Assembly: GCA_964520585.1 (NCBI GenBank)
Contig: CAZFOO010000006.1
Span: 8,956-72,955 of the forward strand
DNA length: 64,000 nt
From: PXAP01 sp964520585
Lineage (GTDB): Bacteria; Bacteroidota; Bacteroidia; Bacteroidales; PUMT01
Reading direction: 5' to 3'
Below, piece after piece: positions 1-8,940 of the stretch (the stretch's first letter is position 1; every line of letters begins with the position of its first letter). The translations under genes were made by a program, and so were the position numbers. The notes beneath the pieces are model-generated. The model did no database searches. It was not told the origin of the DNA and worked only from the letters and a program-made list of their open reading frames with translations.

Positions 1-578
1 CCATATTTTTTAAGAAATGAAAGCGCAATAATATTGAATATACGCCAGTTATTCTGGGTTGTACGGTGATGAGCCCATTTAGAGATTGTTTCTGCCATCT
101 CGTCTCTTTGCTTTTGGGTAAAATGGGGCCAAAGTGTGTCAGGCATCAGCAATAAGGTCTTAAATAGTCCGCCGAACTCACAGGTAAACTGATAGGTGGA
201 ATCAGGCAAATCCTCCGGTAACGGTAATGAATTAGGATGACCGGGGGTCAAGGCATTATATAAATGCAGACAATAATAATCTCTAAGGTTAATATTATGT
301 ATTGTTATTCCGGGATCTGTATGGATAAGAGGACCTGCCAGGGTGAAAGTCCTCTCCAGCGCTTCGAATTCCAATGAACGGTAACGCCAGGCAGGAGCTC
401 CGGGCTGAGGATAGGTTTTACCGGGAACGCGGGGAAATGTCAATGGCTTTTCTATAGAATCTACATGTGTAAATGCCCTGCCTAACAAATATTTTGCACA
501 ATCAATGTAGTGCTTCCTGGTCATTCCTGTAAATGGGCTTAATTTAAAATCGGGGTTGTTTACTTCAAAGGCTTTCAT
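1..578 (-). CDS. DUF2264 domain protein, 3' end outside window (partial)
   Basis: An open frame runs from an ATG at 578 leftwards off the window edge, giving 192 N-terminal residues. The translation begins MKAFEVNNPDFKLSPFTGMT and later contains EFEALERTFTLAGP and NAEN-free, Trp-rich segments such as WRIFNIIALSF. The opening PFTGMTRKHY and the RSLEFEALER block are typical of DUF2264 proteins, which are usually about 600 residues and are predicted to have an alpha/alpha-toroid fold like polysaccharide-degrading enzymes. The function of the family is not established. It is divergent from the secreted glycosidase-like gene at 908, which fits a carbohydrate setting. Family assignment is from recalled motifs; the C-terminus cannot be seen. 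Confidence 0.7.
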   Translation of the reverse strand, partial: MKAFEVNNPDFKLSPFTGMTRKHYIDCAKYLLGRAFTHVDSIEKPLTFPRVPGKTYPQPGAPAWRYRSLEFEALERTFTLAGPLIHTDPGITIHNINLRDYYCLHLYNALTPGHPNSLPLPEDLPDSTYQFTCEFGGLFKTLLLMPDTLWPHFTQKQRDEMAETISKWAHHRTTQNNWRIFNIIALSFLKKY

Positions 579-681
579 TCGAATAAATCAGGTTTGTCAA
601 ATTAATATTCAATTATTTACTAAAGCATGGTATTCATCTGTTCATATCTATTATTTATTTGTCAGATGGAACTCGCCATGC

Positions 682-711
682 AATGATCATAGTCGTGTAT
701 GATCATTTTTT
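682..711 (+). terminator. Terminator-like hairpin in divergent region
   Basis: The arms 682-691 (aatgatcata) and 698-707 (tatgatcatt) are perfectly complementary over 10 bp, with a six-base loop and a T tract to 711. It has the form of an intrinsic terminator, but no plus-strand gene lies upstream. It may instead belong to the repeat element just downstream, or act in an mRNA leader. Confidence 0.4.
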
Positions 712-744
712 ATAATGGCTCGTTTCGTATTCTGTATTTCACTC

Positions 745-808
745 GGATGGATCCCCATGTTTTATTCATATCTTTTTGTGATACGCAGTATCATGGGGAT
801 TTTTTCGT
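745..808 (+). repeat. Dispersed hairpin repeat, copy A
   Basis: Arms atccccatg (751-759) and catggggat (792-800) are perfectly complementary over 9 bp around a 32-base loop containing ctttttgtg, and the right arm is followed by ttcgtataaagta. The same loop and flank are found in the copies near 16298, 16434, 48571 and 56470. Orientation is defined by tttttgtg lying on the plus strand. Confidence 0.65.
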
Positions 809-907
809 ATAAAGTACAGTCATTAAATAAAAAATAAATATATAAATTTAAAGCTTTATAAAATAACTCATCTTGATTTATTTATTTCTCTCAAGCAATT
901 TTAACTG

Positions 908-3448
908 ATGCGCGGATTCATTTATATTTTAATAAACTGCTTTATTTTAATCTGTACAAACTCATACATCTATGGAAGAGCAAATCAGTCTGATTTACCT
1001 TTTTCTGTAAATGAAACAAATATAACTATTTGGAATGGGGAGAAATATGTCCCTGTTTTTTTAAAAGGAATAAATCTGGGAATAGCAGTGCCAGGAACAT
1101 TTCCAGGCGAATTAAAAGCTTCACGCAATGATTATGGAAGATGGATCAGTCAAATCAGGGATGCCGGCTTTAACGCCATACGTACTTACACCCTTCACTT
1201 TCCATGGTTTTACGAAGTGCTGGATTCATTTAACCTGGCAAACCCGAATGCACCGCTTTTTCTGCTTCAGGGTGTATGGCTTGAAGAGGAGCATCCCGGT
1301 TTTTATGGCGATCTTCATCAGTTATCTGAATCTTTCATTGATGAGATAGAAACTAATATCGATTGTATTCATGGCAACAAAATAATCACTCACAGATTTG
1401 GCAAGGCCTACGGTGAATACACCACAGATGTTTCCCGTTGGGTTATGGGTTATATTATTGGCAGAGAGGTATCATCTCAGGAAGTTTTGCTTACCGACGA
1501 GATTAACCAGGGAATAACGGGATACCAGGGACGATATTTTTCTATTGACCAAACGAAACCAACAGAGTCATGGTTTGTAAAAAAAATGGATCACCTGGTT
1601 GCTTATGAAAATGATATTTACAATACTCAAAGGCCGGTAAGTGTTTCAAGCTGGCCTACTCTTGATCCTCTTTATCACCCGACTGAATTGAGCAGGATGG
1701 AAGATACAGCATTCATTGACCTTTCAGCTACTGATTTTTCAAGAGCTGAAGCAGGAATGTTCATCAGTTACCACGCATATCCCTACTATCCTGATTTCAT
1801 AAGCCGTTCACCTGAATATGTAAATTCTTACGATGCTTACGGAAAAAATTCCTATTTGGGATATCTTACCGTTCTCAAGGAACATTACGGACAAATGCCT
1901 CTGATAATTGGTGAATATGGAACTCCTTCAAGTATAGGAATAGCACATTATGCCAGTAGCGGCATACATCATGGAGGGGCAGACGAAAACAAACAGGGGC
2001 TGGATAAACTAAGAATGCTGGATAATATCTATAGTTCAGGTGCAGGAGGAGGAATCCAGTTTGCATGGATGGATGAATGGTTCAAAAGGACCTGGCTGAC
2101 TGATCCACTGGATTATCAGCCTGAATGGAGGATATTATGGCACAATATAGTTTCGGCAGAACAAAATTTCGGATTGATAGGCTTCAGGCAAGCATCGCGC
2201 AAATACCAGCCGTGGGAGGAGTTCTGCAGCGATTGTTTTGTCAGGTCAGTGAAAGCATTCTCAGATTATACCTATATGAATATAAGGTTGAATACATCCG
2301 GATTTCTTGGGGTGACGGATACCTTGTGGATTGCTATAGATACATATGCCGAGGAACTCGGAGAATCAGTATTACCTGCGGGACAGATTACCGGAAACAG
2401 AGCAGAATTTTTGATGATGATCACAAATCATTCATGCGAATTATATGTTACTGAGGCCTATGACCAGTTTGGGAAATGGCATGGAACGGCCTCTGACGAA
2501 CAAAAGTTTCATTCAACCGCAACAAATGGATCGCCATGGAAACTTGTGAAACTAAAGAACAATTATTTTGATCAGGAATTACAATATATCGGGAAACTTG
2601 AATTTCAAAGGATAGATCATCCCCCATCAAGCAATGATATGGTGATTCTTGATACTTTTAATATAGATATTCATCTTCCGTGGACTCTCATAAATTTTAC
2701 ACATCCCGGCGAAATGCGTGTCATCCATGATAACCGGGAATATCCCGGTTATCAGGATACAATTTCCGACGGAGTGGCATTAACTATTGTTCACAAAGAA
2801 GAGCTCCACAAAACTTCACAGCGTTTCAGGTGGGACGCTTGGCATGAAGTAACCGGTATCGAGGAATACAAAAAAGCATCATATTTTATTATGAAAGAAA
2901 ATCTTCACGATATGCCGGGTAATCCCGTGGCAGTGAGGGATAATTACACTATGTCCCTTAATGAAACAATTTTGGTCACCGCCGCCAATGGTGTATTGAA
3001 AAATGACATGTCTCTGGATGGTGCTGATATGACCGCACATCTTGTAAATGGCAGTAATTCAGGAGACCTTATTCTCTATAAGGATGGCAGTTTTATTTTC
3101 CAGCCTGAAAGAGGTGTTGCCGGAGAAATAGATTTTACTTATAAAGCAATTGCCGCCGGCAAATCCTCCGAACCGGTCACCGTTTCCCTGAATATTGAAG
3201 GCCTTTCCAAAGGAGATGGGTTTATCCGTTTATATCCTAATCCCGGGAACGGACTTTTCGCAATAGAATCTTCTTCTGTAATCGATTATGCAGAAGTTTT
3301 CAACCTCGATGGCCGGTTGATGTTAAGGGCCAATATAAGGTCAAAACATCACAGTCTTGATCTCACTCATTTCTCCCCCGGTACATATATAATAAAAATA
3401 TTCAGCGGCGAACAGTCTTTAATGAGAAAAGCTGTCCTGATCAGATAA
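908..3448 (+). CDS. Secreted TIM-barrel glycosidase-like protein with T9SS tail
   Basis: This 846-residue protein starts with a hydrophobic signal peptide (about 1-23). Residues about 40-420 look like a clan GH-A TIM barrel: FLKGINLG, then RDAGFNAIRTYT, a possible acid/base Glu187 (GREVSSQE) and a possible nucleophile Glu336 (IIGEYGTPSS), about 150 residues apart as in that clan. A cadherin-like module follows (about 674-765, with AANGVLKND). The last 75 residues form a type A T9SS sorting domain (LYPNPGNG, then LSPGTY-like and KAVLIR), so it is predicted to be exported across the outer membrane by type IX secretion. The substrate is unknown. The neighbouring DUF2264 gene supports a carbohydrate role. 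Fold and catalytic residues are inferred from motifs. Confidence 0.75.
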   Translation: MRGFIYILINCFILICTNSYIYGRANQSDLPFSVNETNITIWNGEKYVPVFLKGINLGIAVPGTFPGELKASRNDYGRWISQIRDAGFNAIRTYTLHFPWFYEVLDSFNLANPNAPLFLLQGVWLEEEHPGFYGDLHQLSESFIDEIETNIDCIHGNKIITHRFGKAYGEYTTDVSRWVMGYIIGREVSSQEVLLTDEINQGITGYQGRYFSIDQTKPTESWFVKKMDHLVAYENDIYNTQRPVSVSSWPTLDPLYHPTELSRMEDTAFIDLSATDFSRAEAGMFISYHAYPYYPDFISRSPEYVNSYDAYGKNSYLGYLTVLKEHYGQMPLIIGEYGTPSSIGIAHYASSGIHHGGADENKQGLDKLRMLDNIYSSGAGGGIQFAWMDEWFKRTWLTDPLDYQPEWRILWHNIVSAEQNFGLIGFRQASRKYQPWEEFCSDCFVRSVKAFSDYTYMNIRLNTSGFLGVTDTLWIAIDTYAEELGESVLPAGQITGNRAEFLMMITNHSCELYVTEAYDQFGKWHGTASDEQKFHSTATNGSPWKLVKLKNNYFDQELQYIGKLEFQRIDHPPSSNDMVILDTFNIDIHLPWTLINFTHPGEMRVIHDNREYPGYQDTISDGVALTIVHKEELHKTSQRFRWDAWHEVTGIEEYKKASYFIMKENLHDMPGNPVAVRDNYTMSLNETILVTAANGVLKNDMSLDGADMTAHLVNGSNSGDLILYKDGSFIFQPERGVAGEIDFTYKAIAAGKSSEPVTVSLNIEGLSKGDGFIRLYPNPGNGLFAIESSSVIDYAEVFNLDGRLMLRANIRSKHHSLDLTHFSPGTYIIKIFSGEQSLMRKAVLIR

Positions 3449-3452
3449 TATA

Positions 3453-3704
3453 ATGACCACTTACCTGCAAAGCCTGGCTATTGTATTGATTTCTTTGATA
3501 CTTCTTTTCAGTACAACAAATCCGCGATATGATATCAGTACTTTCAGATCAGTTGAATCCAAATGCTTTTTTATTATTCTTCGGCCCATAGTCAACGAAG
3601 CAGTTAAGTTTTCAATTGATGGAAAATTAATGTACTTTTATATAGTAAAACTTTTATGCCACAACCATCGCAGTATAAAACGTGTATTGGAATTAACGAA
3701 GTAA
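3453..3704 (+). CDS. Small hypothetical ORF (doubtful)
   Basis: An 83-residue frame sits between the secreted glycosidase-like gene and cutC with four bases free on each side. It starts with a hydrophobic segment (LQSLAIVLISLILLF) that could be a membrane anchor, followed by a basic tail. I recognise no family. The neat fit between two same-strand genes supports it, but the composition is unremarkable and it could be chance. Confidence 0.25.
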   Translation: MTTYLQSLAIVLISLILLFSTTNPRYDISTFRSVESKCFFIILRPIVNEAVKFSIDGKLMYFYIVKLLCHNHRSIKRVLELTK

Positions 3705-3708
3705 TAAT

Positions 3709-4377
3709 ATGATTCTTGAAATTGCATCCTTTAGTATTGAAGCGGCAGAGATTGCTGCCAGTCACGGTGCTGACCGTATTGAATTTTGCCATAATTACGA
3801 GGAAGGCGGTGTTTCCCCACCATTGACGGAAGTTAAAGAATTAACCACGAAAATCCATAACCCTGTTTTTGTAATGATCAGACCACGCCCCGGAAATTTC
3901 ACATATAGCTCTTCAGAGTTGAGTGTAATGAAAACAAACATTATTGCCATGAAACAGGTGGGTGCTGACGGTTTTGTTTTTGGTATTCTGAATTCTGAGA
4001 ATGAACTGGACATAAAAAATTGTTCTGACTTGGTTAATACTGCGATGCCCCTGCCCTGCACTCTTCACCGGGCTTTTGATGATACTCCGGATAATATTAA
4101 AACATTACAGGCAGCTGTAGACTGTGGTTTTGCCAGAATACTGAGTTCGGGAGGAAAAGGAAGCGTGGTTGAAAATATTAAAACTCTTGAATTACTTATA
4201 CGGAAAGCCTCTGATCAGATCATAATCATGCCTGGTGGTGGATTAAGGAGTAATAGTATGGATCTGCTGAAAGAGGCCGGAGCAAGAGAGTTTCACAGCT
4301 CATGTATTACCGGGCGGCAGACCTTACTTCCTGATTCCGAAGAGATCAAACTTCTGAAAAACAAATTGTTATCCTGA
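3709..4377 (+). CDS. cutC: CutC family protein
   Basis: The 222-residue product matches the CutC family, a TIM-barrel protein first linked to copper tolerance, although the biochemical role is still disputed. Motifs visible are GADRIEFC, EGGVSPP, VMIRPRPGNF, HRAFD and the glycine-rich ILSSGGKGS and MPGGGLRS. It is slightly shorter than the usual 240-250 residues, mostly at the C-terminus. It lies on the same strand as the secreted glycosidase-like gene upstream and could share its transcript. No terminator is obvious after it. Confidence 0.88.
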   Translation: MILEIASFSIEAAEIAASHGADRIEFCHNYEEGGVSPPLTEVKELTTKIHNPVFVMIRPRPGNFTYSSSELSVMKTNIIAMKQVGADGFVFGILNSENELDIKNCSDLVNTAMPLPCTLHRAFDDTPDNIKTLQAAVDCGFARILSSGGKGSVVENIKTLELLIRKASDQIIIMPGGGLRSNSMDLLKEAGAREFHSSCITGRQTLLPDSEEIKLLKNKLLS

Positions 4378-4572
4378 AAGGTATGATATATAAAATGAGA
4401 AGAATAACACCAGAAGAAAATTAATTGCATAAAGATTCTAATTACATCAATTCGGTATCTTTCAGGTATCTACCTGCAACCGGACATATATAAAACAAAT
4501 TATGAAAGTCCGGCATTCGGGATGATTCCAAATTCCTAAAATAAAAATAGACGTAGTGGCCTGTTGAATATT

Positions 4573-4607
4573 AAAAAAAAAGACTTCCTTTATAATTAAA
4601 GGAAGTC
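4573..4607 (-). terminator. Intrinsic terminator after slyD
   Basis: Read on the minus strand, a perfect 11-bp stem (plus-strand arms 4582-4592 and 4597-4607, gacttccttta) closes a four-base loop and is followed by nine T residues (A run at 4573-4581 on the plus strand). It lies 40 bases past the slyD stop codon. Confidence 0.88.
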
Positions 4608-4646
4608 CAGAGTAAGTATAATTAATAAAATGCAAAGTGCATTTTA

Positions 4647-5198
4647 TTAGCAACCGCAGTTACAGTTGTCTTTAGCACCTTCACCACCTCCTCCGCAGGG
4701 ATGGGTGCCTCCACCCTGGTGGACATGTCCATGATCCAACTCTTCTTTAGTAGCTTCTCGTATCCCGGCAACTTCCCCTTTAAAGAAAAGAGTATCCCCG
4801 GCCAGAGGATGGTTAAAATCCATTTTTACTACATCGTCGCCAACTTCAAGTACGATGCCGTTTAGCCTGTTTCCGGAGTTATCCTGCATGGGAATGGTAT
4901 TTCCAACCTTAAGAAGATTTTCATCAATATTACCCTCAATCTCAAATATATTTTTGGGAAGATCAACAATTGCCTCATCAGAAACCTCTCCATAAGCTTT
5001 TGTGGGTTCGAGTTTAAAACTGAAGGGATCACCTTCTTTTAATCCGCTGATGTTTTGTTCAAAATCAGGGAGGAGGTTACCACGACCATATAGAAATGTT
5101 AAAGGTGTGCTTTCTTCAACTTTCTCGACAATTTCACCCTTTTCGTCATTTACTCTAAGTTCATAAGTAAGTGATACAACTTTGTTTTCTTCAATCAT
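4647..5198 (-). CDS. slyD: SlyD-like FKBP-type peptidyl-prolyl isomerase
   Basis: The 183-residue protein has the SlyD layout: an FKBP half-domain with LTFLYGRGNLLPDFE, an insert-in-flap region (about 70-125, with AYGEVSDEAIVDLPKN) and return of the FKBP sheet (DFNHPLAGDTLFF). The C-terminal tail from about 155 is rich in His, Cys and Gly (HGHVHQ, HPCGGGG, NCNCGC), like the metal-binding tail of Escherichia coli SlyD, which binds nickel and zinc. It should be cytosolic, assisting folding and perhaps metal delivery. It is a single-gene unit with its own terminator. Confidence 0.92.
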   Translation of the reverse strand: MIEENKVVSLTYELRVNDEKGEIVEKVEESTPLTFLYGRGNLLPDFEQNISGLKEGDPFSFKLEPTKAYGEVSDEAIVDLPKNIFEIEGNIDENLLKVGNTIPMQDNSGNRLNGIVLEVGDDVVKMDFNHPLAGDTLFFKGEVAGIREATKEELDHGHVHQGGGTHPCGGGGEGAKDNCNCGC

Positions 5199-5897
5199 AA
5201 TTACAATATAGTCTTTAATTAAAAATTAGTATATAAATACTTACTTGCCCACAAATAATTCAGAAAGTATGGGGCCATAAATATTCTTTAGATAATAATT
5301 AAACGCAGATCAAACAGAATTATTTGTTGGTGCTTTAATTATTTTCATTGTGCAAATAAAATGTTATTCAAGGGAATAACCAAAATATGTGTGTATTAAT
5401 TACAAAATAAATCAAAATTGAGCATGTTGATAAAACATTTTGCTATTTACTTTGTTTCTAATAAAGTAAGTTGAAACATGTTTATTTTAAACAGGTAANN
5501 NNNNNNNNNNNNNNNNNNNNNNNNNNNNNNNNNNNNNNNNNNNNNNNNNNNNNNNNNNNNNNNNNNNNNNNNNNNNNNNNNNNNNNNNNNNNNNNNNNTA
5601 TTTACTTTGTTTCTAATAAAGTAAGTTGAAACATGTTTATTTTAAACAGGTAATACAAGGAGTCAAAATTTCATCAATAAGTTACAAAATTTGGACTTAC
5701 AGTATAACCGCTTCGAGTTAACATAATTTTCTTTTTATCCGCCTGAGTATAAATTGGCTGAAAAAGTTCTAATGTATATTTAAGATATTAAATTATATGT
5801 ATTTATGAAAAAACGTTGATAAGCTAAAAAAAAATTCGGATATTTGTAAAATGTTTCACTATCTATTAATTATTTTTTTAATTTAATTTTTTTTATC
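5199..5897. other. Intergenic region with assembly gap, about 700 bp
   Basis: This very AT-rich stretch lies between slyD and the cold shock gene, which are divergently transcribed. It includes the N run and the duplicated 55-mer described separately. The right part (5654-5897) is probably the long untranslated leader typical of cold shock genes. I find no ORF or RNA gene. Confidence 0.5.
5444..5653. repeat. 55-bp direct repeat flanking a 100-N gap
   Basis: Bases 5444-5498 and 5599-5653 are identical over 55 bases (beginning tatttactttg and ending acaggtaa), separated by exactly 100 N (5499-5598). An exact 55-mer at both contig ends is what a de Bruijn assembler with k=55 leaves when two contigs were not merged. 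The two copies are therefore probably one genomic copy and the gap may have no real length. Confidence 0.85.
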
Positions 5898-6098
5898 ATG
5901 AAAGGCAAAGTAAAATGGTTTGATTCGGCTAAAGGCTATGGTTTCATTCAAACCGAAGAAGGCAACGATGTATTTGTACATTACACTGGTATTGAACGTG
6001 ATGGCTTCAGGGTTCTTGAAGAAGGACAAGAAGTAGAGTTCGAAATATCTGATGGCAAAAGAGGCCCGCAGGCTACTAATGTTAAAACTGCTGAATAG
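5898..6098 (+). CDS. Cold shock protein, CspA family
   Basis: The 66-residue protein is a single cold shock domain with both RNA-binding motifs, KGYGFIQ (RNP1) and VFVHYTGI (RNP2), and the usual start KGKVKWFD. Such proteins bind single-stranded RNA and DNA and act as RNA chaperones in the cytosol. The start is fixed by the MKGKVKWF homology. A long AT-rich leader precedes it and a strong intrinsic terminator follows within 40 bases, so it is a single-gene transcript. Confidence 0.96.
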   Translation: MKGKVKWFDSAKGYGFIQTEEGNDVFVHYTGIERDGFRVLEEGQEVEFEISDGKRGPQATNVKTAE

Positions 6099-6417
6099 GA
6101 AGATATAAAAACATATTAATTATATCAGCAAGAAAAGAGCTCCCTTGATTAGAGGAGCTCTTTATTTTTTAAAAAAACTGGTATAGTCTTCTATTTGAAA
6201 TTAATGTCATATTTTAAACCACTTTCCTGCTTTAATCGCTTAGGTGTTATCCTTTTCAGTTTTCGTCCTGACTTTCATGGATGGAGTAGCTTAATTATTC
6301 TTCCCCCTCAGGAAAAACAATTAATATAACAAGCCTATGCACTGTTGAGTAAACGAATTATCCTGCCTGCCTTATAGGACGTTTCAGTAATGATCAAATT
6401 AAATAATGGTGAAGGAA
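6099..6417. other. Intergenic region, 319 bp
   Basis: The left end holds the cold shock gene's terminator. I see nothing recognisable in the remaining 250 bases, which separate two convergent genes. Confidence 0.5.
6134..6170 (+). terminator. Intrinsic terminator of cold shock gene
   Basis: Arms 6134-6143 (aaagagctcc) and 6154-6163 (ggagctcttt) form a perfect 10-bp stem with a ten-base loop and a T-rich tail to 6170. Confidence 0.92.
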
Positions 6418-7005
6418 TCAGAACATGAGACCAAAACGGACAACTGGATTGGTATATACTGAACGGCTGTGATCTGAAATGTCAAACATTACCAGTACAT
6501 GAAAAAACCTGTCAGGGCCAGCCTGCCTTCTGAGCCCGACTCCTGTTAACCATGAGGGTCTGAAAAAGCGGTTTTTCCCTGTGTGTTTATCATCCAGGTC
6601 AAAATGACTAGCCGGAAGATTGAAATAATTCATTTCTGCATGAATAAAAAAGGCTCCATCAATAAACCGGAAAGGCAGGAATTCATTCATATCTTTTATT
6701 ACTACAAAGTCCGTTAGAGCCATCGGTCCAAAAATATGTGCCCTGAATACCTGGTTTAATCTCCGGTCATGATAATACTGATATTTGGCACCGATGCCGA
6801 CATGCCATCTGGGTGTAAGCATGTATCCCGCCAGGGCAGAGCCTTCAAACTGATTGACCAGACCTAACTCTACACCAATATAGCTGCCATAGAAGTGGCG
6901 CCTGGAAATATCCTCCTCGTAAAACGACTGTCCATTAGCATGTAAGACGGAAAATACTAAAACTTGCAATATGATAAACAGTCGTGTTAATAATTTACTT
7001 GTCAT
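6418..7005 (-). CDS. Predicted outer-membrane beta-barrel protein, unknown function
   Basis: The 195-residue protein begins with a signal peptide (about 1-25, ending HANGQS) and continues as alternating polar/aromatic strands such as YIGVELGLV, WHVGIGAKYQYY and FHVLVMFDIS, ending RFGLMF with a terminal Phe. This pattern suits a small 8-strand outer-membrane barrel, but I recognise no named family. It is divergent from the SDR gene at 7097 with about 90 bases between them. Confidence 0.6.
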   Translation of the reverse strand: MTSKLLTRLFIILQVLVFSVLHANGQSFYEEDISRRHFYGSYIGVELGLVNQFEGSALAGYMLTPRWHVGIGAKYQYYHDRRLNQVFRAHIFGPMALTDFVVIKDMNEFLPFRFIDGAFFIHAEMNYFNLPASHFDLDDKHTGKNRFFRPSWLTGVGLRRQAGPDRFFHVLVMFDISDHSRSVYTNPVVRFGLMF

Positions 7006-7096
7006 TTAGGTTAATAGTTAGTTAAGTGTACTGAAACAACAACAGTTTTCATTAAATTATTATTTTTACAAAAAAACACAAAAATTACACCAAACC

Positions 7097-7819
7097 ATGA
7101 ACAATAATTTGAATATTGTGATTATAGGTGCAAGCAGGGGAATCGGACGAGAAGTGGTAAAGAAACTGCATAGCGATGGACACAATCTTTTTTGCATATC
7201 AAGGAATAAAAATGCTCTTGATAACCTGCGCATAGAATGTGCCGGAATTTCATCCGATAAAAAGATAACTACACTTGCTTTTGATATTGCGGAGTTAACT
7301 AAAGGCTCAATTGATCTTTATGGAAAAATAAGAAAAGCTTTCGACAGGATTGATATATTATGGTATAATGCCGGGGTTCTAATAAAAAAAGAATTCGATG
7401 AATTTAATAATGAAGAGATTAATAAAATATTTACAGTTAATATTCTGTCTGCGGTTGCAGTGATCAGGGAAATACTCCCACTTATGGGAGGTGAACAACC
7501 CTCACATATCGTCAACACAAGCAGCATGGGAGGTTATCAGGGTAGTGCCAAATTTCCCGGACTGTCACTTTATAGTTCAAGTAAAGCAGCTCTTGCATCT
7601 TTGAGTGAATGCCTTGCCGAAGAGTTTAAGGATAAAAATATAAAGGTAAATTGTCTCGCGCTTGGTGCAGTGCAGACCGAAATGCTGGAAGAAGCATTTC
7701 CGGGCTACAAGGCTCCACTCTCCGCTTCTGAAATGGGGGAATTTATAAGTCACTTTATGGTTAACGGGCATAAATTTTTTAACGGCAAGATACTTCCAGT
7801 ATCTACTTCAACGCCATGA
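7097..7819 (+). CDS. Short-chain dehydrogenase/reductase
   Basis: The 240-residue protein is a classical SDR. It has the dinucleotide-binding GASRGIG near residue 12, the YNAGV segment (NNAG equivalent), a catalytic Ser in NTSSMGG and the YSSSK active-site Tyr/Lys pair. It should be a cytosolic NAD(P)H-dependent reductase, with unknown substrate. Its stop codon abuts the stop codon of the convergent butyrate kinase gene with no spacer. A weak Bacteroidota-type promoter may lie in the T-rich stretch about 40 bases upstream. Confidence 0.9.
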   Translation: MNNNLNIVIIGASRGIGREVVKKLHSDGHNLFCISRNKNALDNLRIECAGISSDKKITTLAFDIAELTKGSIDLYGKIRKAFDRIDILWYNAGVLIKKEFDEFNNEEINKIFTVNILSAVAVIREILPLMGGEQPSHIVNTSSMGGYQGSAKFPGLSLYSSSKAALASLSECLAEEFKDKNIKVNCLALGAVQTEMLEEAFPGYKAPLSASEMGEFISHFMVNGHKFFNGKILPVSTSTP

Positions 7820-8896
7820 TTATTCATATTTTTCAGTCCGTGTTTTACCCGTAAGCACCATCAACACATTCATAGCCAGGGCCTTCATCTCATCTTCTCC
7901 GGGATAAATAACCACTGGTGCTATAAATGATACCATATCTTTCACGTAAGACACCAGCATCGGGTTATGGGCTATTCCACCAGTAAGTATTATTGAATCA
8001 ACCTTACCTTTTAACACCGATGACATTGCCCCGATCTCTTTGCCTATCTGATATGACATCGCATTTTGAATTAAGATCGCTTTAGGATTGCCATCCTTTG
8101 CCCTAAGTTCAATTTCATAAGCATCGTTGGTATTGAAATATGCCATAAGCCCTCCTTTTCCGGTAATGATTTTTTTTACATCATCCAGACTGTATTTACC
8201 TTCAAAGCATATCCGTGCCAGACTTCCAGCGGGAATTGTGCCTGTACGTTCCGGCGAAAACGGTCCTTCCCCATCAAGGGCATTATTAACATCAATTACC
8301 CTGCCTTTTGCATGAGCTCCCACTGATATACCCCCTCCCAGATGAGCGATAATCAGATTAAGGTCTTCATATGAGCTGTTTATGGATTCTGCATGTATCC
8401 TTCCGATGGCTTTATGATTCAGGGCATGAAAGATTGACCTGCGTTCAAAGAGGGGATGACCGGAAATCCTGGCAACATCTTCAAGTTCATCAACAACTAC
8501 CGGGTCGGCAATAAATGCGCGGGCAGAAGGTATTTTTGTGGCGATATCGTATGCTATTATACCTCCAAGGTTGCTTGCATGTTCACCCATAAAGCCCTTT
8601 TGAAGATCGTCAAGTAATGCCTGATTTACTTCATATACGCCGGATTTAATGGGTTTCACAAGACCGCCACGGCCAATCACGGCATTAAAACTATTAATAT
8701 TTATATCAGCATCTTCTAACTCGTCCAGTATGAACTTTTTTCTGTATTCATACTGATCTGCTATGCTATGAAATTGTTCAAGATCTTTGGCGGAGTGTTT
8801 TATGTTTTTAAGAAAAGCTGATTTTGTATTATTATAGACAGCAATCTTTGTCGATGTCGAACCCGGATTAATTGCAAGTATTCTGATGTCTTCCAT
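7820..8896 (-). CDS. buk: Butyrate kinase
   Basis: The 358-residue protein belongs to the acetokinase family and has the butyrate kinase form: INPGSTSTKIAVY at the start, AHLGGGISVGAH in the middle, then FSPERTGTIP and ILTGGIAHNP. It converts butyryl phosphate and ADP to butyrate and ATP in the cytosol, the last step of butyrate fermentation. The usual length is about 356. It is the last gene of the minus-strand fermentation cluster, 44 bases after ptb. Branched-chain acids are possible alternative substrates. Confidence 0.93.
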   Translation of the reverse strand: MEDIRILAINPGSTSTKIAVYNNTKSAFLKNIKHSAKDLEQFHSIADQYEYRKKFILDELEDADININSFNAVIGRGGLVKPIKSGVYEVNQALLDDLQKGFMGEHASNLGGIIAYDIATKIPSARAFIADPVVVDELEDVARISGHPLFERRSIFHALNHKAIGRIHAESINSSYEDLNLIIAHLGGGISVGAHAKGRVIDVNNALDGEGPFSPERTGTIPAGSLARICFEGKYSLDDVKKIITGKGGLMAYFNTNDAYEIELRAKDGNPKAILIQNAMSYQIGKEIGAMSSVLKGKVDSIILTGGIAHNPMLVSYVKDMVSFIAPVVIYPGEDEMKALAMNVLMVLTGKTRTEKYE

Positions 8897-8940
8897 TAGC
8901 TTATGATTAGCTTATGATTAACTCAACATAACCCACAATA

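Larger units (their letters stand above)
579..907. other. Divergent intergenic region, 329 bp
   Basis: This AT-rich region separates the leftward DUF2264 gene from the rightward secreted protein and should carry promoters for both. It contains a perfect 10-bp-stem hairpin (682-707) followed by a T run, and copy A of the dispersed hairpin repeat (about 745-808). I see no gene and no convincing TAnnTTTG promoter. Confidence 0.6.

Noticed and set aside
4462..4653. 63-residue minus-strand ORF next to slyD
   Set aside because: It spans the slyD terminator hairpin and has no coding features.
5444..5653. Two 55-base direct repeats as a CRISPR remnant or attachment-site duplication
   Set aside because: They flank a 100-N scaffold gap exactly, so an assembly overlap is far more likely than biology.
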